Shown here one piece after another: positions 15,616 through 24,712 of a DNA stretch of 64,000 bases. Numbering within the stretch: position 1 is the stretch's first letter; every line of letters starts with the position of its first letter. Position numbers and translations under genes: made by a program. The stretch is taken from assembly GCF_024055595.1 (NCBI RefSeq), contig NZ_JAMXOF010000001.1:1116001-1180000 (forward strand), in the 5' to 3' direction. The notes under the pieces were generated by a model that was not told where the DNA came from, searched no databases, and was given only the letters and a program-made list of their open reading frames with translations. Source of the DNA: Mucilaginibacter aurantiaciroseus. GTDB taxonomy: Bacteria; Bacteroidota; Bacteroidia; Sphingobacteriales; Sphingobacteriaceae.

Positions 15616-17997
15616 TTATTTATTCTTATCCAGCACCTCAAAATTTATTTGCAGCGTATTGCCGTTGGCATCAACCAAGGTAAGTTTATGTTTACCCGGT
15701 AATGGATTTAAAGCCATCTGTTGGTAAGCGCTGCTTTCGCCAATGTACTTATCGTCCAGGTGCCAAAAGATCTTTACGCCGCTTTGTCGGTGTGCCGCGT
15801 TACAGATCAACCTGCCACGCTTACCGTCGGCCTCCAGCGGAACGTAGATCTTAGCGCCATCTTTTGGGTAGATGAGTTCCATAGGGTTGGCTTCGGCCTG
15901 TTCGCAGCCGGGCGCAAAAGGCGGCAGGGTACGGTACTGGTAGTTTTTGGTTTTATAATAGTATTCCATGGATGGTGGCAGCACAAACCAGGCCCTGTTA
16001 ACAATGTTATCCGGCGAAGTGCAATTCCCCGTCACCTGGAATTTTTGATCTGCCGACAGGTGCACTAACTTATGCCACGGACAAACAGGCGCTTTTAACC
16101 CGCTTTTTGGCACCAATTGCTCAACAGCATGCTCACAGTTTGGCCCGGCGCGATAGCCGCTTTCTTTACACACGTTTATTTTTACCATTTCGCCGGTAGG
16201 CACATCAAACCATTCGCGGGCGGAAGGCAACAAGCGGAAGATATCAAACAGCACAGGCGCGGCGGTATGGATCCCCGTTAAGCCTGGCCTGCCTTCACCA
16301 TCGGTATTGCCCACCCAAACACCAACTACATATTTGGGGGTGATGCCGATAGCCCAACCGTCCCTAAAGCCGAAGCTGGTACCCGTTTTCCACGCGATAC
16401 GCTGGGTGGAACTAAACTGCTGCCAAAGCATTTCTTCGCCGGGGCGCATCACTTCTTCCATTGCCTGCAGGGTGTAAAATATAGAACCGGCATCCAGCAG
16501 TCCATTCTTTTCTGCTTTAGGTTTTTCCTTGGGCGATAAGACATACACAGGGGCATGGTAATCTTCAGGGTCGTACTTAGTTGTTTTGTTATAATGATTA
16601 AGCACCCTTGCCATATCGGCATAAGTGCCTGTTAGTTCCCAAAGGGTATTTTCGCCGCCACCCAATATCAGCGACAGGCCGTAATGGTCGGCAGGTTGTT
16701 TCAGGGTTGTGATGCCTATCTTTTTTAGCTTATCATAAAAGCGCTCGTACTTGTACTGCTGCAGCATTTTTACCGCGGGTACATTCAGCGAGCGGGAGAG
16801 GGCATTTGAGGCAGGCACCGCGCCATCATACCCAAGGTCGAAATTCTCGGGGTGATAACCTGCTATTTGTGTAGGCACATCGGGGATCAAACTATTGGGC
16901 AGTATCAAACCATCGTGTAGCATGCTGGCGTAAAGCAAAGGCTTCAGCGTACTACCCGGGCTGCGGGGCGCATTCACCACATCCACATCGCTTTCCATTT
17001 CCGGGTCTTCGCGGTGAGCGATGTTACCGGCGTATGCGAGGGTGGCACCGGTTTCTACATCCAAAACTACTGCGGAAATATTGTTAATATCATTGGCTTT
17101 TAACACCTGATGGTGCTTTTCCAGGATATCCGTAACCTGCCCTTGTAAATTGCTTTTTAAGGTCGTTTTTAGGCGGGTAAAAGGCGTTTTATGGTCGTGG
17201 AAATCCGCCTTAATACGCTGCAATAAATGAGGTGCCATTTGGGGTAGCGGCATAGGTTTTTCGGGCACGGGCTCAAATTTGGCGAGTGCTGCCGTGGTGC
17301 TGTCGATGGTGCCTTTGTGATAAAGTTTATCTAATAACTGGTTGCGCTTCTTTAACAGAATCTGTCTGTTTTTACCGGGATGTACTAATGATGGTGAATT
17401 GGGCAATACCGCTAATGCTGCCATTTCTCCCCATGAAAGCTTATCCGGCCCGCGGCCAAAGTATCGCCACGATGCAGCATCCAGCCCAATAACATTACTG
17501 CCAAAAGGGGCATTGCTGGCATACAGGGCCATTATTTCACTTTTACTGTAGGTGACTTCCAGTCGCAGAGCCATAAATATCTCACCAAGTTTATTCCATA
17601 CGGTGCGGTTGTGATGGGTGCTCAAGCGAATCACTTGCATTGTGAGCGTACTGCCGCCACTGGTTATCCGCTTGGCTTTAATGTTTTGTTTTATGGCTCG
17701 GCCAAATGCCAGTGGGTCAAACCCCCGGTGGCTCTTAAAGCGCTTATCCTCAAAGGCAATGATGCACTTGCTGAATTTTTCGGGCACATCCTCATTGTAG
17801 GGGAAACGCCATTGCCCGTCGGTTGCTATGGATGCGCCTAAAAGCTGGCCTGCATCATCCTCAATAACAAAAGAGGTTGCGCTGCCGAATAGTTGCCTGG
17901 GTAAACAAACTGCAAACCACAGCACTAAAGCAAATAAAATAGCCATTAATATCATTACTTTTGGCTTTTTGAGGCTTTGCTTTATTCGCGTTAGCAT
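15616..17997 (-). CDS. pbpC: Penicillin-binding protein 1C (peptidoglycan glycosyltransferase/transpeptidase)
   Basis: 793 residues. A membrane anchor lies at about 14-33. The GT51 transglycosylase domain has catalytic Glu83 in AFEDKRFKSHRG. The transpeptidase domain has SxxK in SPGSTLKP near residue 348, SLN in ALSRSLNVP, and KTGTSFG near 536. The C-terminal beta domain (about 690-785) is the BiPBP_C module typical of PBP1C. It builds and cross-links murein in the periplasm. The alpha-2-macroglobulin gene yfhM that often accompanies pbpC is not next to it. Divergent from the GT2 gene with 21 bases between. Confidence 0.95.
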   Translation of the reverse strand: MLTRIKQSLKKPKVMILMAILFALVLWFAVCLPRQLFGSATSFVIEDDAGQLLGASIATDGQWRFPYNEDVPEKFSKCIIAFEDKRFKSHRGFDPLAFGRAIKQNIKAKRITSGGSTLTMQVIRLSTHHNRTVWNKLGEIFMALRLEVTYSKSEIMALYASNAPFGSNVIGLDAASWRYFGRGPDKLSWGEMAALAVLPNSPSLVHPGKNRQILLKKRNQLLDKLYHKGTIDSTTAALAKFEPVPEKPMPLPQMAPHLLQRIKADFHDHKTPFTRLKTTLKSNLQGQVTDILEKHHQVLKANDINNISAVVLDVETGATLAYAGNIAHREDPEMESDVDVVNAPRSPGSTLKPLLYASMLHDGLILPNSLIPDVPTQIAGYHPENFDLGYDGAVPASNALSRSLNVPAVKMLQQYKYERFYDKLKKIGITTLKQPADHYGLSLILGGGENTLWELTGTYADMARVLNHYNKTTKYDPEDYHAPVYVLSPKEKPKAEKNGLLDAGSIFYTLQAMEEVMRPGEEMLWQQFSSTQRIAWKTGTSFGFRDGWAIGITPKYVVGVWVGNTDGEGRPGLTGIHTAAPVLFDIFRLLPSAREWFDVPTGEMVKINVCKESGYRAGPNCEHAVEQLVPKSGLKAPVCPWHKLVHLSADQKFQVTGNCTSPDNIVNRAWFVLPPSMEYYYKTKNYQYRTLPPFAPGCEQAEANPMELIYPKDGAKIYVPLEADGKRGRLICNAAHRQSGVKIFWHLDDKYIGESSAYQQMALNPLPGKHKLTLVDANGNTLQINFEVLDKNK

Positions 17998-18018
17998 TAA
18001 TTTGGCATTTTATAATTC

Positions 18019-18744
18019 ATGATGAAAATAGGTAAATTATCAATAATTATCCCGGCTTATAACGAGGGCGGCACCATTCACCTCATTTTGAACAAGATAA
18101 AAGCTGTAGAGCTGATTGATGACATCCAAAAAGAAATTATTATTGTGGATGATTGCTCTACCGATAATACTGAACAAGCTGTTTCCACATACCAGGCAGA
18201 ACATCCCGACCTGCCAATAAAATACTTTAAGCACCAGTTTAACAGAGGTAAAGGTGCTGCATTGCATACCGGCATAGCGCAGGCTACAGGTGAATATACC
18301 ATTATCCAGGATGCCGATTTGGAGTATGACCCATCAGAATATAACGACTTATTAAAACCCATTTGTAATGGCTTTGCAGATGTAGTTTATGGCTCTCGTT
18401 TTATGGGCAGCAACCCACACCGTATATTGTTTTTTTGGCATACCATAGGTAACCGATGGTTAACTTTCCTATCAAATATGATGAGCAACCTTAACCTAAC
18501 GGATATGGAAACGTGCTATAAGTTATTCGATACTAAGCTGATACAAGAAATTAAATTAGAAGAACAACGTTTTGGCTTTGAGCCGGAAGTTACGATCAAG
18601 ATCTCCCGCATCCCGCGCATCCGTATTTACGAGGTAGGTATCTCATACTACGGCCGTACCTACGAGGATGGTAAAAAAATAGGTTGGAAGGATGGCGTGC
18701 GCGCCATTTATTGTATCTTGAAGTATGGCCTGTTTAAATCATAA
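18019..18744 (+). CDS. Family 2 glycosyltransferase, dolichol-phosphate-mannose-synthase-like
   Basis: 241 residues with a GT-A fold. LSIIIPAYNEGGTIHLIL binds the nucleotide sugar, DDCSTDNT follows, DADLEYDP carries the metal-binding Asp residues, and MGSNPHRILFFWHTIGNRW is the usual acceptor-side segment. There are no C-terminal membrane helices, so it is the soluble short form that uses a polyprenyl-phosphate acceptor. It is first in a tight run (trmN6 starts 5 bases later). Confidence 0.85.
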   Translation: MMKIGKLSIIIPAYNEGGTIHLILNKIKAVELIDDIQKEIIIVDDCSTDNTEQAVSTYQAEHPDLPIKYFKHQFNRGKGAALHTGIAQATGEYTIIQDADLEYDPSEYNDLLKPICNGFADVVYGSRFMGSNPHRILFFWHTIGNRWLTFLSNMMSNLNLTDMETCYKLFDTKLIQEIKLEEQRFGFEPEVTIKISRIPRIRIYEVGISYYGRTYEDGKKIGWKDGVRAIYCILKYGLFKS

Positions 18745-18749
18745 TAGGC

Positions 18750-19460
18750 GTGGATATATTCAGGTTTAAGCACTTTAATGTAGACCAAACCGGTTGCGCC
18801 ATGAAGGTAAATACCGATGGCGTACTGCTTGGTGCACTGGCCGAGGCTAATGACCCGCAAAGCATTTTAGATATTGGTACCGGCACAGGTGTAATAGCCC
18901 TGATGTTGGCACAGCGTTTTAGTACCGCTAAAATAGACGCGGTGGAGATTGACAAAGATGCTGCTGAAATGGCCGGTGGGAATTTTAAGAACTCACAATT
19001 CAGCAAAAGGTTATCCGCCCATTTAAATTCGTTTGAAGACTTTTTTAATAATCACAAAGGCAATAAATATGACCTTATTGTTTCTAATCCGCCGTTCTTT
19101 TTAGATTCGTTAACCTCGGCAAATGACAAAAAGAATTTGGCAAGGCATACTAACGAGGCGTTTTTTGAAAAGTTGCTCAAATACGCAGTTGAACATCTTA
19201 CTGACACCGGCAATTGCCAATTGATAATTTCATTGACAACCTCGACCTTAATTAAGGACTTGTTACCAAAATTTGAATTGCATTTGCACAAGATCACCAA
19301 CATAAAGTCTTTTGCCGATAGCGAACCACACAGGGAGATAATTACTTTTGGAAGGGCAGAAGAACAGCTACAAAAGCAAGAATTGTTTATTTATGATGAG
19401 CCGAAGGTTTACGCTAAAGCATACGAATTGCTTTTAAAGGATTTTTTAACGATATTTTAA
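18750..19460 (+). CDS. trmN6: tRNA1(Val) adenine-37 N6-methyltransferase
   Basis: 236 residues, GTG start. SAM-binding motif DIGTGTGVIALMLAQRF (about 46-62) and the N6-adenine methylase motif SNPPFF (about 112-117) mark the YfiC/TrmN6 family, as does the N-terminal KHFNVDQTGCAMKVNTDG. It methylates A37 of tRNA-Val. Second gene in the 18019-21315 run, followed without a gap by the membrane protein. Confidence 0.88.
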   Translation: MDIFRFKHFNVDQTGCAMKVNTDGVLLGALAEANDPQSILDIGTGTGVIALMLAQRFSTAKIDAVEIDKDAAEMAGGNFKNSQFSKRLSAHLNSFEDFFNNHKGNKYDLIVSNPPFFLDSLTSANDKKNLARHTNEAFFEKLLKYAVEHLTDTGNCQLIISLTTSTLIKDLLPKFELHLHKITNIKSFADSEPHREIITFGRAEEQLQKQELFIYDEPKVYAKAYELLLKDFLTIF

Positions 19461-19757
19461 ATGAAGACTTTCTCTGTTTGCTTGGCTGTATTATTTTTTG
19501 TTTTAACGATCGTCTGTTTATACGAGGTCTACGAAATACCCAAAGAGTGGAGTAGTCCGTTAATCCCGGAAAGCATTGTTAAAGGTATGCAGGAAGCTTA
19601 CATTATATACTCAATTATAAATTTTGTGTATTTTTTGGCCTCCTTGTATGTAGCGATTAAAAGGAAAACGCTCGCAAAACTTAGGATATCAGCAAGTATA
19701 ATTATACTTTACATCTTAACCAATTTGATAATAAGTTACATTCGTGTTAATGGTTAA
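19461..19757 (+). CDS. Small membrane protein, unknown
   Basis: 98 residues, hydrophobic, with three likely membrane segments (about 5-20, 40-65, 75-93). I recognise no family. Its ATG follows the trmN6 stop directly and its end overlaps the phosphoesterase start by 8 bases, so it is translated as part of the run and is probably real. Confidence 0.65.
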   Translation: MKTFSVCLAVLFFVLTIVCLYEVYEIPKEWSSPLIPESIVKGMQEAYIIYSIINFVYFLASLYVAIKRKTLAKLRISASIIILYILTNLIISYIRVNG

Positions 19758-20241
19758 AATAGGCCTTATATCTGACACTCACGGTTATCTCGACGATGTA
19801 GTTTTTAAACATTTTGAAAACTGCGACGAGATCTGGCATGCCGGGGATTTTGGGGATATCGAACTTGCCGATAAGCTTGCGGCCTTTAAACCATTAAAGG
19901 GGGTGTATGGTAATATCGATGGCAAAGACATCCGACAAGTATATCCAGAACACCTGCGTTTTATGTGCGAAAAGGTGGATGTTTGGATGACGCATATTGG
20001 AGGTTATCCTGATAGATATGCACCGGATGTAAAGCGTGATATATACACTAAGCCTCCGGGGTTGTTCATTAGCGGGCACTCGCATATTTTAAAAGTTATT
20101 TTTGATAAAAAGATAAATTGCCTGCATATAAACCCCGGCGCCGCGGGTAAACAGGGCTGGCATAAGGTGCAAACATTAGTAAGATTTTCTATAACTGACG
20201 AAAAAATTCATACCTTAGACGTTATTGAATTGCATAAATAA
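19750..20241 (+). CDS. YfcE/MJ0936-type metallophosphoesterase
   Basis: 163 residues from the ATG at 19750; a GTG two codons earlier is less likely. Calcineurin-like motifs in order: SDTHG (D-x-H), HAGDFGD, YGNID (GN-D), WMTHIGGYP and SGHSHI (GH-H), with two metals expected. It hydrolyses phosphodiesters or phosphomonoesters in the cytoplasm; the physiological substrate is unknown. It overlaps the preceding gene by 8 bases. Confidence 0.9.
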   Translation: MVKIGLISDTHGYLDDVVFKHFENCDEIWHAGDFGDIELADKLAAFKPLKGVYGNIDGKDIRQVYPEHLRFMCEKVDVWMTHIGGYPDRYAPDVKRDIYTKPPGLFISGHSHILKVIFDKKINCLHINPGAAGKQGWHKVQTLVRFSITDEKIHTLDVIELHK

Positions 20242-20265
20242 TATGTAATTTATACACTAAGCTAT

Positions 20266-21315
20266 ATGAAGGCAGTTAAAACTTTAGGACAATTTATTAT
20301 AGAAAAACAAGCCGATTTCCCATATGCCAAAGGGGAGCTATCAAGGCTTTTGCGCGACATAGGCATAGCTGCCAAGATTGTTAACCGCGAGGTGAACAAA
20401 GCCGGCCTTGCTGATATTTTAGGCGATGCCGGTACCATCAACATCCAGGGTGAAGGTCAAAAGAAACTGGATGTTTATGCCAATGAGCAATTCATCTCCG
20501 CTCTTAAATATGGCGGCGAGTGCTGCATGGTTGCCTCCGAAGAAAACGATGAATGCATCCATATCGAATCCGAGATCTCTAAGGATGCAAAATATGTTGT
20601 AGCTATCGACCCGTTGGATGGTTCATCAAACATTGACGTAAACGTAGGAGTAGGCACTATCTTTTCTATTTATCGACGTATCTCTGCCCAGGGCAAAGCC
20701 GAATTAAGCGATGTGTTGCAACGTGGTACTGAGCAGGTTGCTGCGGGATATGTGATCTATGGTTCGTCGACCATGTTAGTTTACACAACAGGCAAGGGTG
20801 TTAATGGCTTTACGCTTGATCCATCAATTGGCGAGTTTTGCCTATCGCATCCAAGTATGCGCATCCCCGATGATGGTATTATTTATTCTATAAACGAGGG
20901 ATATTATTCGCACTTCCCCGATGGGGTGAAAAAGTATATCAAATATTGCCAGGTAGAGGATGCTAAAACCAACAGGCCATATACCTCACGCTATATTGGT
21001 TCAATGGTGGCCGACCTACACCGTAATATAATAAAAGGTGGTGTATTCATTTATCCCCTTACTGCGGCCGCGCCAAATGGCAAACTGCGTTTGGTTTATG
21101 AATGCAACCCCATGGCGTTTATTATAGAACAGGCAGGCGGTAAAGCCAGCAACGGCTATAGCCGGATCTTGGAATTAGAAGTTAACGAACTGCACCAGCG
21201 CTCGGCAATATTTATTGGTTCAAAAAATATGGTTGCAAAGGCCGAAGAAATGATGGCCTGCTTTTCACCGCAACTTACCAAAAAAACTTTTGAGGGAGAG
21301 GTTTGTTTGCAGTAG
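20266..21315 (+). CDS. fbp: Fructose-1,6-bisphosphatase, class I
   Basis: 349 residues. It shows the metal site [16 protein letters not shown] and further blocks [15 protein letters not shown] and [21 protein letters not shown], which bind the sugar phosphate. It catalyses the irreversible step of gluconeogenesis. The length is about usual (330-350). Last of the plus-strand run, 24 bases after the phosphoesterase. Confidence 0.95.
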   Translation: MKAVKTLGQFIIEKQADFPYAKGELSRLLRDIGIAAKIVNREVNKAGLADILGDAGTINIQGEGQKKLDVYANEQFISALKYGGECCMVASEENDECIHIESEISKDAKYVVAIDPLDGSSNIDVNVGVGTIFSIYRRISAQGKAELSDVLQRGTEQVAAGYVIYGSSTMLVYTTGKGVNGFTLDPSIGEFCLSHPSMRIPDDGIIYSINEGYYSHFPDGVKKYIKYCQVEDAKTNRPYTSRYIGSMVADLHRNIIKGGVFIYPLTAAAPNGKLRLVYECNPMAFIIEQAGGKASNGYSRILELEVNELHQRSAIFIGSKNMVAKAEEMMACFSPQLTKKTFEGEVCLQ

Positions 21316-21359
21316 TTAGTTCATGGTTCATTGTAGTCAATAATAACTATGAGCTTATG

Positions 21360-21827
21360 TTACGCACCCGTTTTAGCGGCTTCTACTTCAAAAAACGAAT
21401 CTATCAGCAGGTCTTTTTGTTTGCCGGCGGCTACTGCAAGTTGGTCGCAACGTTCGTTTTCGGGGTGGCCGTTATGGCCGCGTACCCAAACAAATTTAAC
21501 GTTTTGCACTTTGGCAATATTCAGGTAACGCATCCAAAGATCTTTGTTTTTTTTGCCGGCAAAACCCTTAATAACCCAGCCGTGTACCCAGCGTTTTTCT
21601 ATCGCATCTATAACGTATTTGGAGTCGGAGAAGATGGTAACAGACTGGTTGGGTGATTTGATAGCCTCCAACCCGGTGATAACAGCAAGCAGCTCCATAC
21701 GGTTGTTGGTAGTTTTACGAAACCCGGCGCTCAGCTCCTTATAATGCTGGCCCGACCTCATAATAACCCCATAACCACCCGGGCCCGGGTTACCACTTGA
21801 TGAACCGTCTGTAAAAATTTCTATCAT
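21360..21827 (-). CDS. rnhA: Ribonuclease HI
   Basis: 155 residues. The four acidic catalytic residues are visible: Asp7 (FTDGSS), Glu45 (NRMELLA), Asp68 (FSDSKYV) and Asp128 (ERCDQLA), with the flap His in VRGHNGHPENE. The basic handle region (KGFAGKKNKDLW) is present. It removes RNA from RNA-DNA hybrids. Standard length; transcribed alone, convergent with fbp. Confidence 0.96.
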   Translation of the reverse strand: MIEIFTDGSSSGNPGPGGYGVIMRSGQHYKELSAGFRKTTNNRMELLAVITGLEAIKSPNQSVTIFSDSKYVIDAIEKRWVHGWVIKGFAGKKNKDLWMRYLNIAKVQNVKFVWVRGHNGHPENERCDQLAVAAGKQKDLLIDSFFEVEAAKTGA

Positions 21828-21939
21828 TTGTTAGTTAATGGTTGATGGTTCATTAAATCATAGCCTGAACCATTAAGTTCAAGCCTCAAAAGTATAAAAC
21901 TTTATGATACCACAACGGCAAAGCAGCTGCTATGAACTA

Positions 21940-24033
21940 TTATATATTAACCCTTTTTACTTTCAAACGCAGCGAATTACCTATTACAATAATATCTGAA
22001 AATGCCATGGCCAATGCACCAACCATTGGGTTTAAAAAGCCAAGCGCGGCAACGGGTATCGCCACAATATTATAGGCAAAAGCCCAAAAAAGATTTTGCT
22101 TAATGGTAAGCAAAGTATGCCTGCTGATCTGTAAAAATTTCACTACAGATTGCAGATCGGTATTCAGCAAGATCACTTTTGCTGATTGAATAGCTATCTG
22201 GCTGGCATCGTTCATAGATACGCCCACATCTGCCTGAGTTAGGGCAGGGGCATCGTTTATACCATCGCCTATCATTATGGTTTTACCTTTTTTGCGGTAC
22301 ATATCAACCAATTTCAGCTTGTCGTCAGGCAGCATTTCGGGATGAACCTCATCAATACCCAAAGCGGATGCCACAACTGCGCAACGTGTTTTTTTATCGC
22401 CACTCACCAATACCGGGATAATGCCGTCCTTTTTTAATTGGGCTATTAAACTGGCAGCATCTGGCTTAATGGTATCATCAACCGCTATTTGCGCCATGCG
22501 TACCTGGTTGCGGTATAACGTTAAATTGAAATTATCAAGTGTTTTATGCCTGGCTGTACCCAGGAAGTAATTGTTGCCTTCAACATCCTCGGCACGCATA
22601 CCCAAGCCTTTTTCCTCTTTGGCGTTACGCAATATCACTTTTTGTTGTGGCAGCGATTGCAACTCGCCTACCATTGATTTCGCGATGGGGTGATTAGAAC
22701 GCTCTTCAATAGCCATAATTACCCCACGGACCTGCTCTACAGTAAAACCTTCCTCGGGCTTGATTTGATGGATACTGAATTTGCCAGTAGTAAGCGTGCC
22801 AGTTTTATCAAACAGCACATATTTGGTATTGGCTACAGCTTCGATAGTATCGCCACCTTTTATCAGGATACCATTTTTTGCGGCGCGGCCTAAACCAACC
22901 ATAACAGCAGTCGGCGTAGCCAAACCCATAGCGCATGGGCAAGAAATAACCAGTACCGCTATAGCATGTAGCATAGATTGTTGCAGGCCGGCATCGGTAG
23001 CGAAGTAAGTTATTACAAAGGTTGCAAGGGCTATCAGGATCACTACCGGCACAAATATCGAGGCCACCTTATCGCCCAGTTTTTGTACGGGAGGCTTGGC
23101 GGCCTGGGCTTTCTTCATCAGGTCTATGATCTGCGACAGTGTGCTGTTAGAACCTACTTTGGTAGCCATAATGCGGATGTTACCCTGTTGCAATATAGTA
23201 CCGCCGATAACTTTATCATACTTGGTTTTAGCAACCGGAATGCTTTCGCCGGTTATCATGGCTTCATTTATCAATGCAACGCCTGAGATAACTTCGCCAT
23301 CTACAGGTACCTGGTCGCCTTCATTAACCAATAGGGTATCGCCCGATAAAACATCTTTAGCGCTTATTACTTCAACGCCGCCGTTAATAACGCGGTTGGC
23401 ATTTACCTGCTGAAATTTCATCAAGTCTTTTACTGCCGATGTAGTTTGGTTAACTGAGCGTTTCTCAAAAACATTGCCCAATAAAACCAGCGTGATAATG
23501 GTAGCGAAGGTTTCATAGAACAGGTAATGCTCGCCAAGGTTTTCTATTGTACCCACCAGGCTGTAAATAAAGGCCGAGGTTGAGCCGACGAAGATTAACA
23601 CATCCATATTGGGTACGCCGTTTTTTAAGGAACTGTAGGCGCTTTTACCAAAGTGCAGGCACCCAACCGCAAACACGGGCAGGCAAAGTATAAGCTGTAC
23701 TATAGAGTTATGCAGAAAATGCCACGGGAAAATCATGTGCAGCAGGAGTGGGGCGGTAAAAAAGGCGCAGAAGATGAATTTATTCTCCACCTTTTCGTAA
23801 AACGTGGTTGGCTGGATGTTTTCTTCATCAACAACTTTAAAGCCCAGGCTTTCGATATCTTTAATGATCTGGGGCAGGATAGATTGATCGGCAGTACTAA
23901 ATTTCACCTCTTCGGACGCGAAATTAACCAACACATCATGCAAGCCTTTCTTCTCCAATAACTTATGGATACTCATTGCGCAATTATTACAATGCATACC
24001 GGTTACATTCAACTCCACTAATTGCTCTGCCAT
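21940..24033 (-). CDS. copA: Copper-exporting P1B-type ATPase
   Basis: 697 residues. One N-terminal heavy-metal domain has GMHCNNC (Cys15, Cys18). Membrane helices follow, with the transmembrane metal site SCPCAMG near 363, then the phosphorylation motif DKTGTLTTG near 411, SNHPIAKS, and the hinge MIGDGINDAPALTQADVG. The CPC site and single HMA domain mark a Cu(I) exporter. Transcribed alone, with no copper-responsive regulator gene adjacent. Confidence 0.94.
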   Translation of the reverse strand: MAEQLVELNVTGMHCNNCAMSIHKLLEKKGLHDVLVNFASEEVKFSTADQSILPQIIKDIESLGFKVVDEENIQPTTFYEKVENKFIFCAFFTAPLLLHMIFPWHFLHNSIVQLILCLPVFAVGCLHFGKSAYSSLKNGVPNMDVLIFVGSTSAFIYSLVGTIENLGEHYLFYETFATIITLVLLGNVFEKRSVNQTTSAVKDLMKFQQVNANRVINGGVEVISAKDVLSGDTLLVNEGDQVPVDGEVISGVALINEAMITGESIPVAKTKYDKVIGGTILQQGNIRIMATKVGSNSTLSQIIDLMKKAQAAKPPVQKLGDKVASIFVPVVILIALATFVITYFATDAGLQQSMLHAIAVLVISCPCAMGLATPTAVMVGLGRAAKNGILIKGGDTIEAVANTKYVLFDKTGTLTTGKFSIHQIKPEEGFTVEQVRGVIMAIEERSNHPIAKSMVGELQSLPQQKVILRNAKEEKGLGMRAEDVEGNNYFLGTARHKTLDNFNLTLYRNQVRMAQIAVDDTIKPDAASLIAQLKKDGIIPVLVSGDKKTRCAVVASALGIDEVHPEMLPDDKLKLVDMYRKKGKTIMIGDGINDAPALTQADVGVSMNDASQIAIQSAKVILLNTDLQSVVKFLQISRHTLLTIKQNLFWAFAYNIVAIPVAALGFLNPMVGALAMAFSDIIVIGNSLRLKVKRVNI

Positions 24034-24139
24034 AGCTACAAAAATAACTTAAGGGCCTGTTAAACAGGTAAGCAGAGTGTAATTTTAAAAAATGCTTTGC
24101 AAATTGGGTTTAGATTTCTATTTTTGCAGCCTCCAATAC

Positions 24140-24214
24140 GGTAGATGTAGCTCAGTTGGTTAGAGCATCGGTTTGTGGTACCGAGGGTCGTGGGTTCGAG
24201 CCCCATCATTTACC
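24140..24214 (+). tRNA. tRNA-His, anticodon GTG
   Basis: Cloverleaf: acceptor GTAGATG/CATTTAC, D arm GCTC/GAGC, anticodon arm TCGGT-TTGTGGT-ACCGA, T arm GTGGG-TTCGAGC-CCCAT. Genomic G at 24140 pairs with C at 24214, giving the extra G-1:C73 pair required for histidine. Confidence 0.95.
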
Positions 24215-24281
24215 CTTTTTTATCTCTACTAGAGATAAAAAGCCAAATATCTAATAATTAACAGATTAGATATTTGGCTTC
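24215..24281 (+). terminator. Two hairpins after tRNA-His
   Basis: First TTTTTATCTCT/AGAGATAAAAA around 24217-24241, then a long near-perfect hairpin AGCCAAATATCTAAT/ATTAGATATTTGGCT ending at about 24280. Both lie directly after the tRNA. The second one is unusually strong for an AT-rich stem. Confidence 0.6.
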
Positions 24282-24712
24282 TCTATTATAATCCTAAAAG
24301 TACTTGTAAACTATATCAACGTATTTTACACTCAAGAATCTACTGTGCTGCAAATATCTTATAGATTTTCGGAGCGCTCATAAATATTCCACTGTCAAAT
24401 TAGTAATGGATTTGGGGCTCCAATTGTTGATAAGACGATTGCAATTGACTATAATTCCAAGCCACTGGCGTTTAGCTGACTATATTTCTGGCTGATTTAA
24501 CCTGCTTCTTTCCTAACGAGGTCAATAACAAGATAGGCTGGTAGCATTAAATACTCCAATATTGTTCGAGTCAGAATAGCTTTTACGACACATAATTTGC
24601 ACCAATTTAACACACACGCAATTGCTACTGCAGACTTACTTTTTTAAATAGTAATATGCAATACATAGTACCTTATAATGTATATTTTTGGGATTCCAAT
24701 TTTTCATTACTT
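24282..24712. other. AT-rich intergenic region, 431 bases
   Basis: No gene supported. One short frame (24400-24479, +) reads NGFGAPIVDKTIAIDYNSKP and stops; it may be the tail of a lost gene. The promoter of the aminopeptidase should be here, but I could not place it. Confidence 0.35.

Noticed and set aside
24215-24281. Possible short CRISPR-like repeat array
   Set aside because: Only two different hairpins occur, with no regularly spaced repeat; they fit terminators after tRNA-His.
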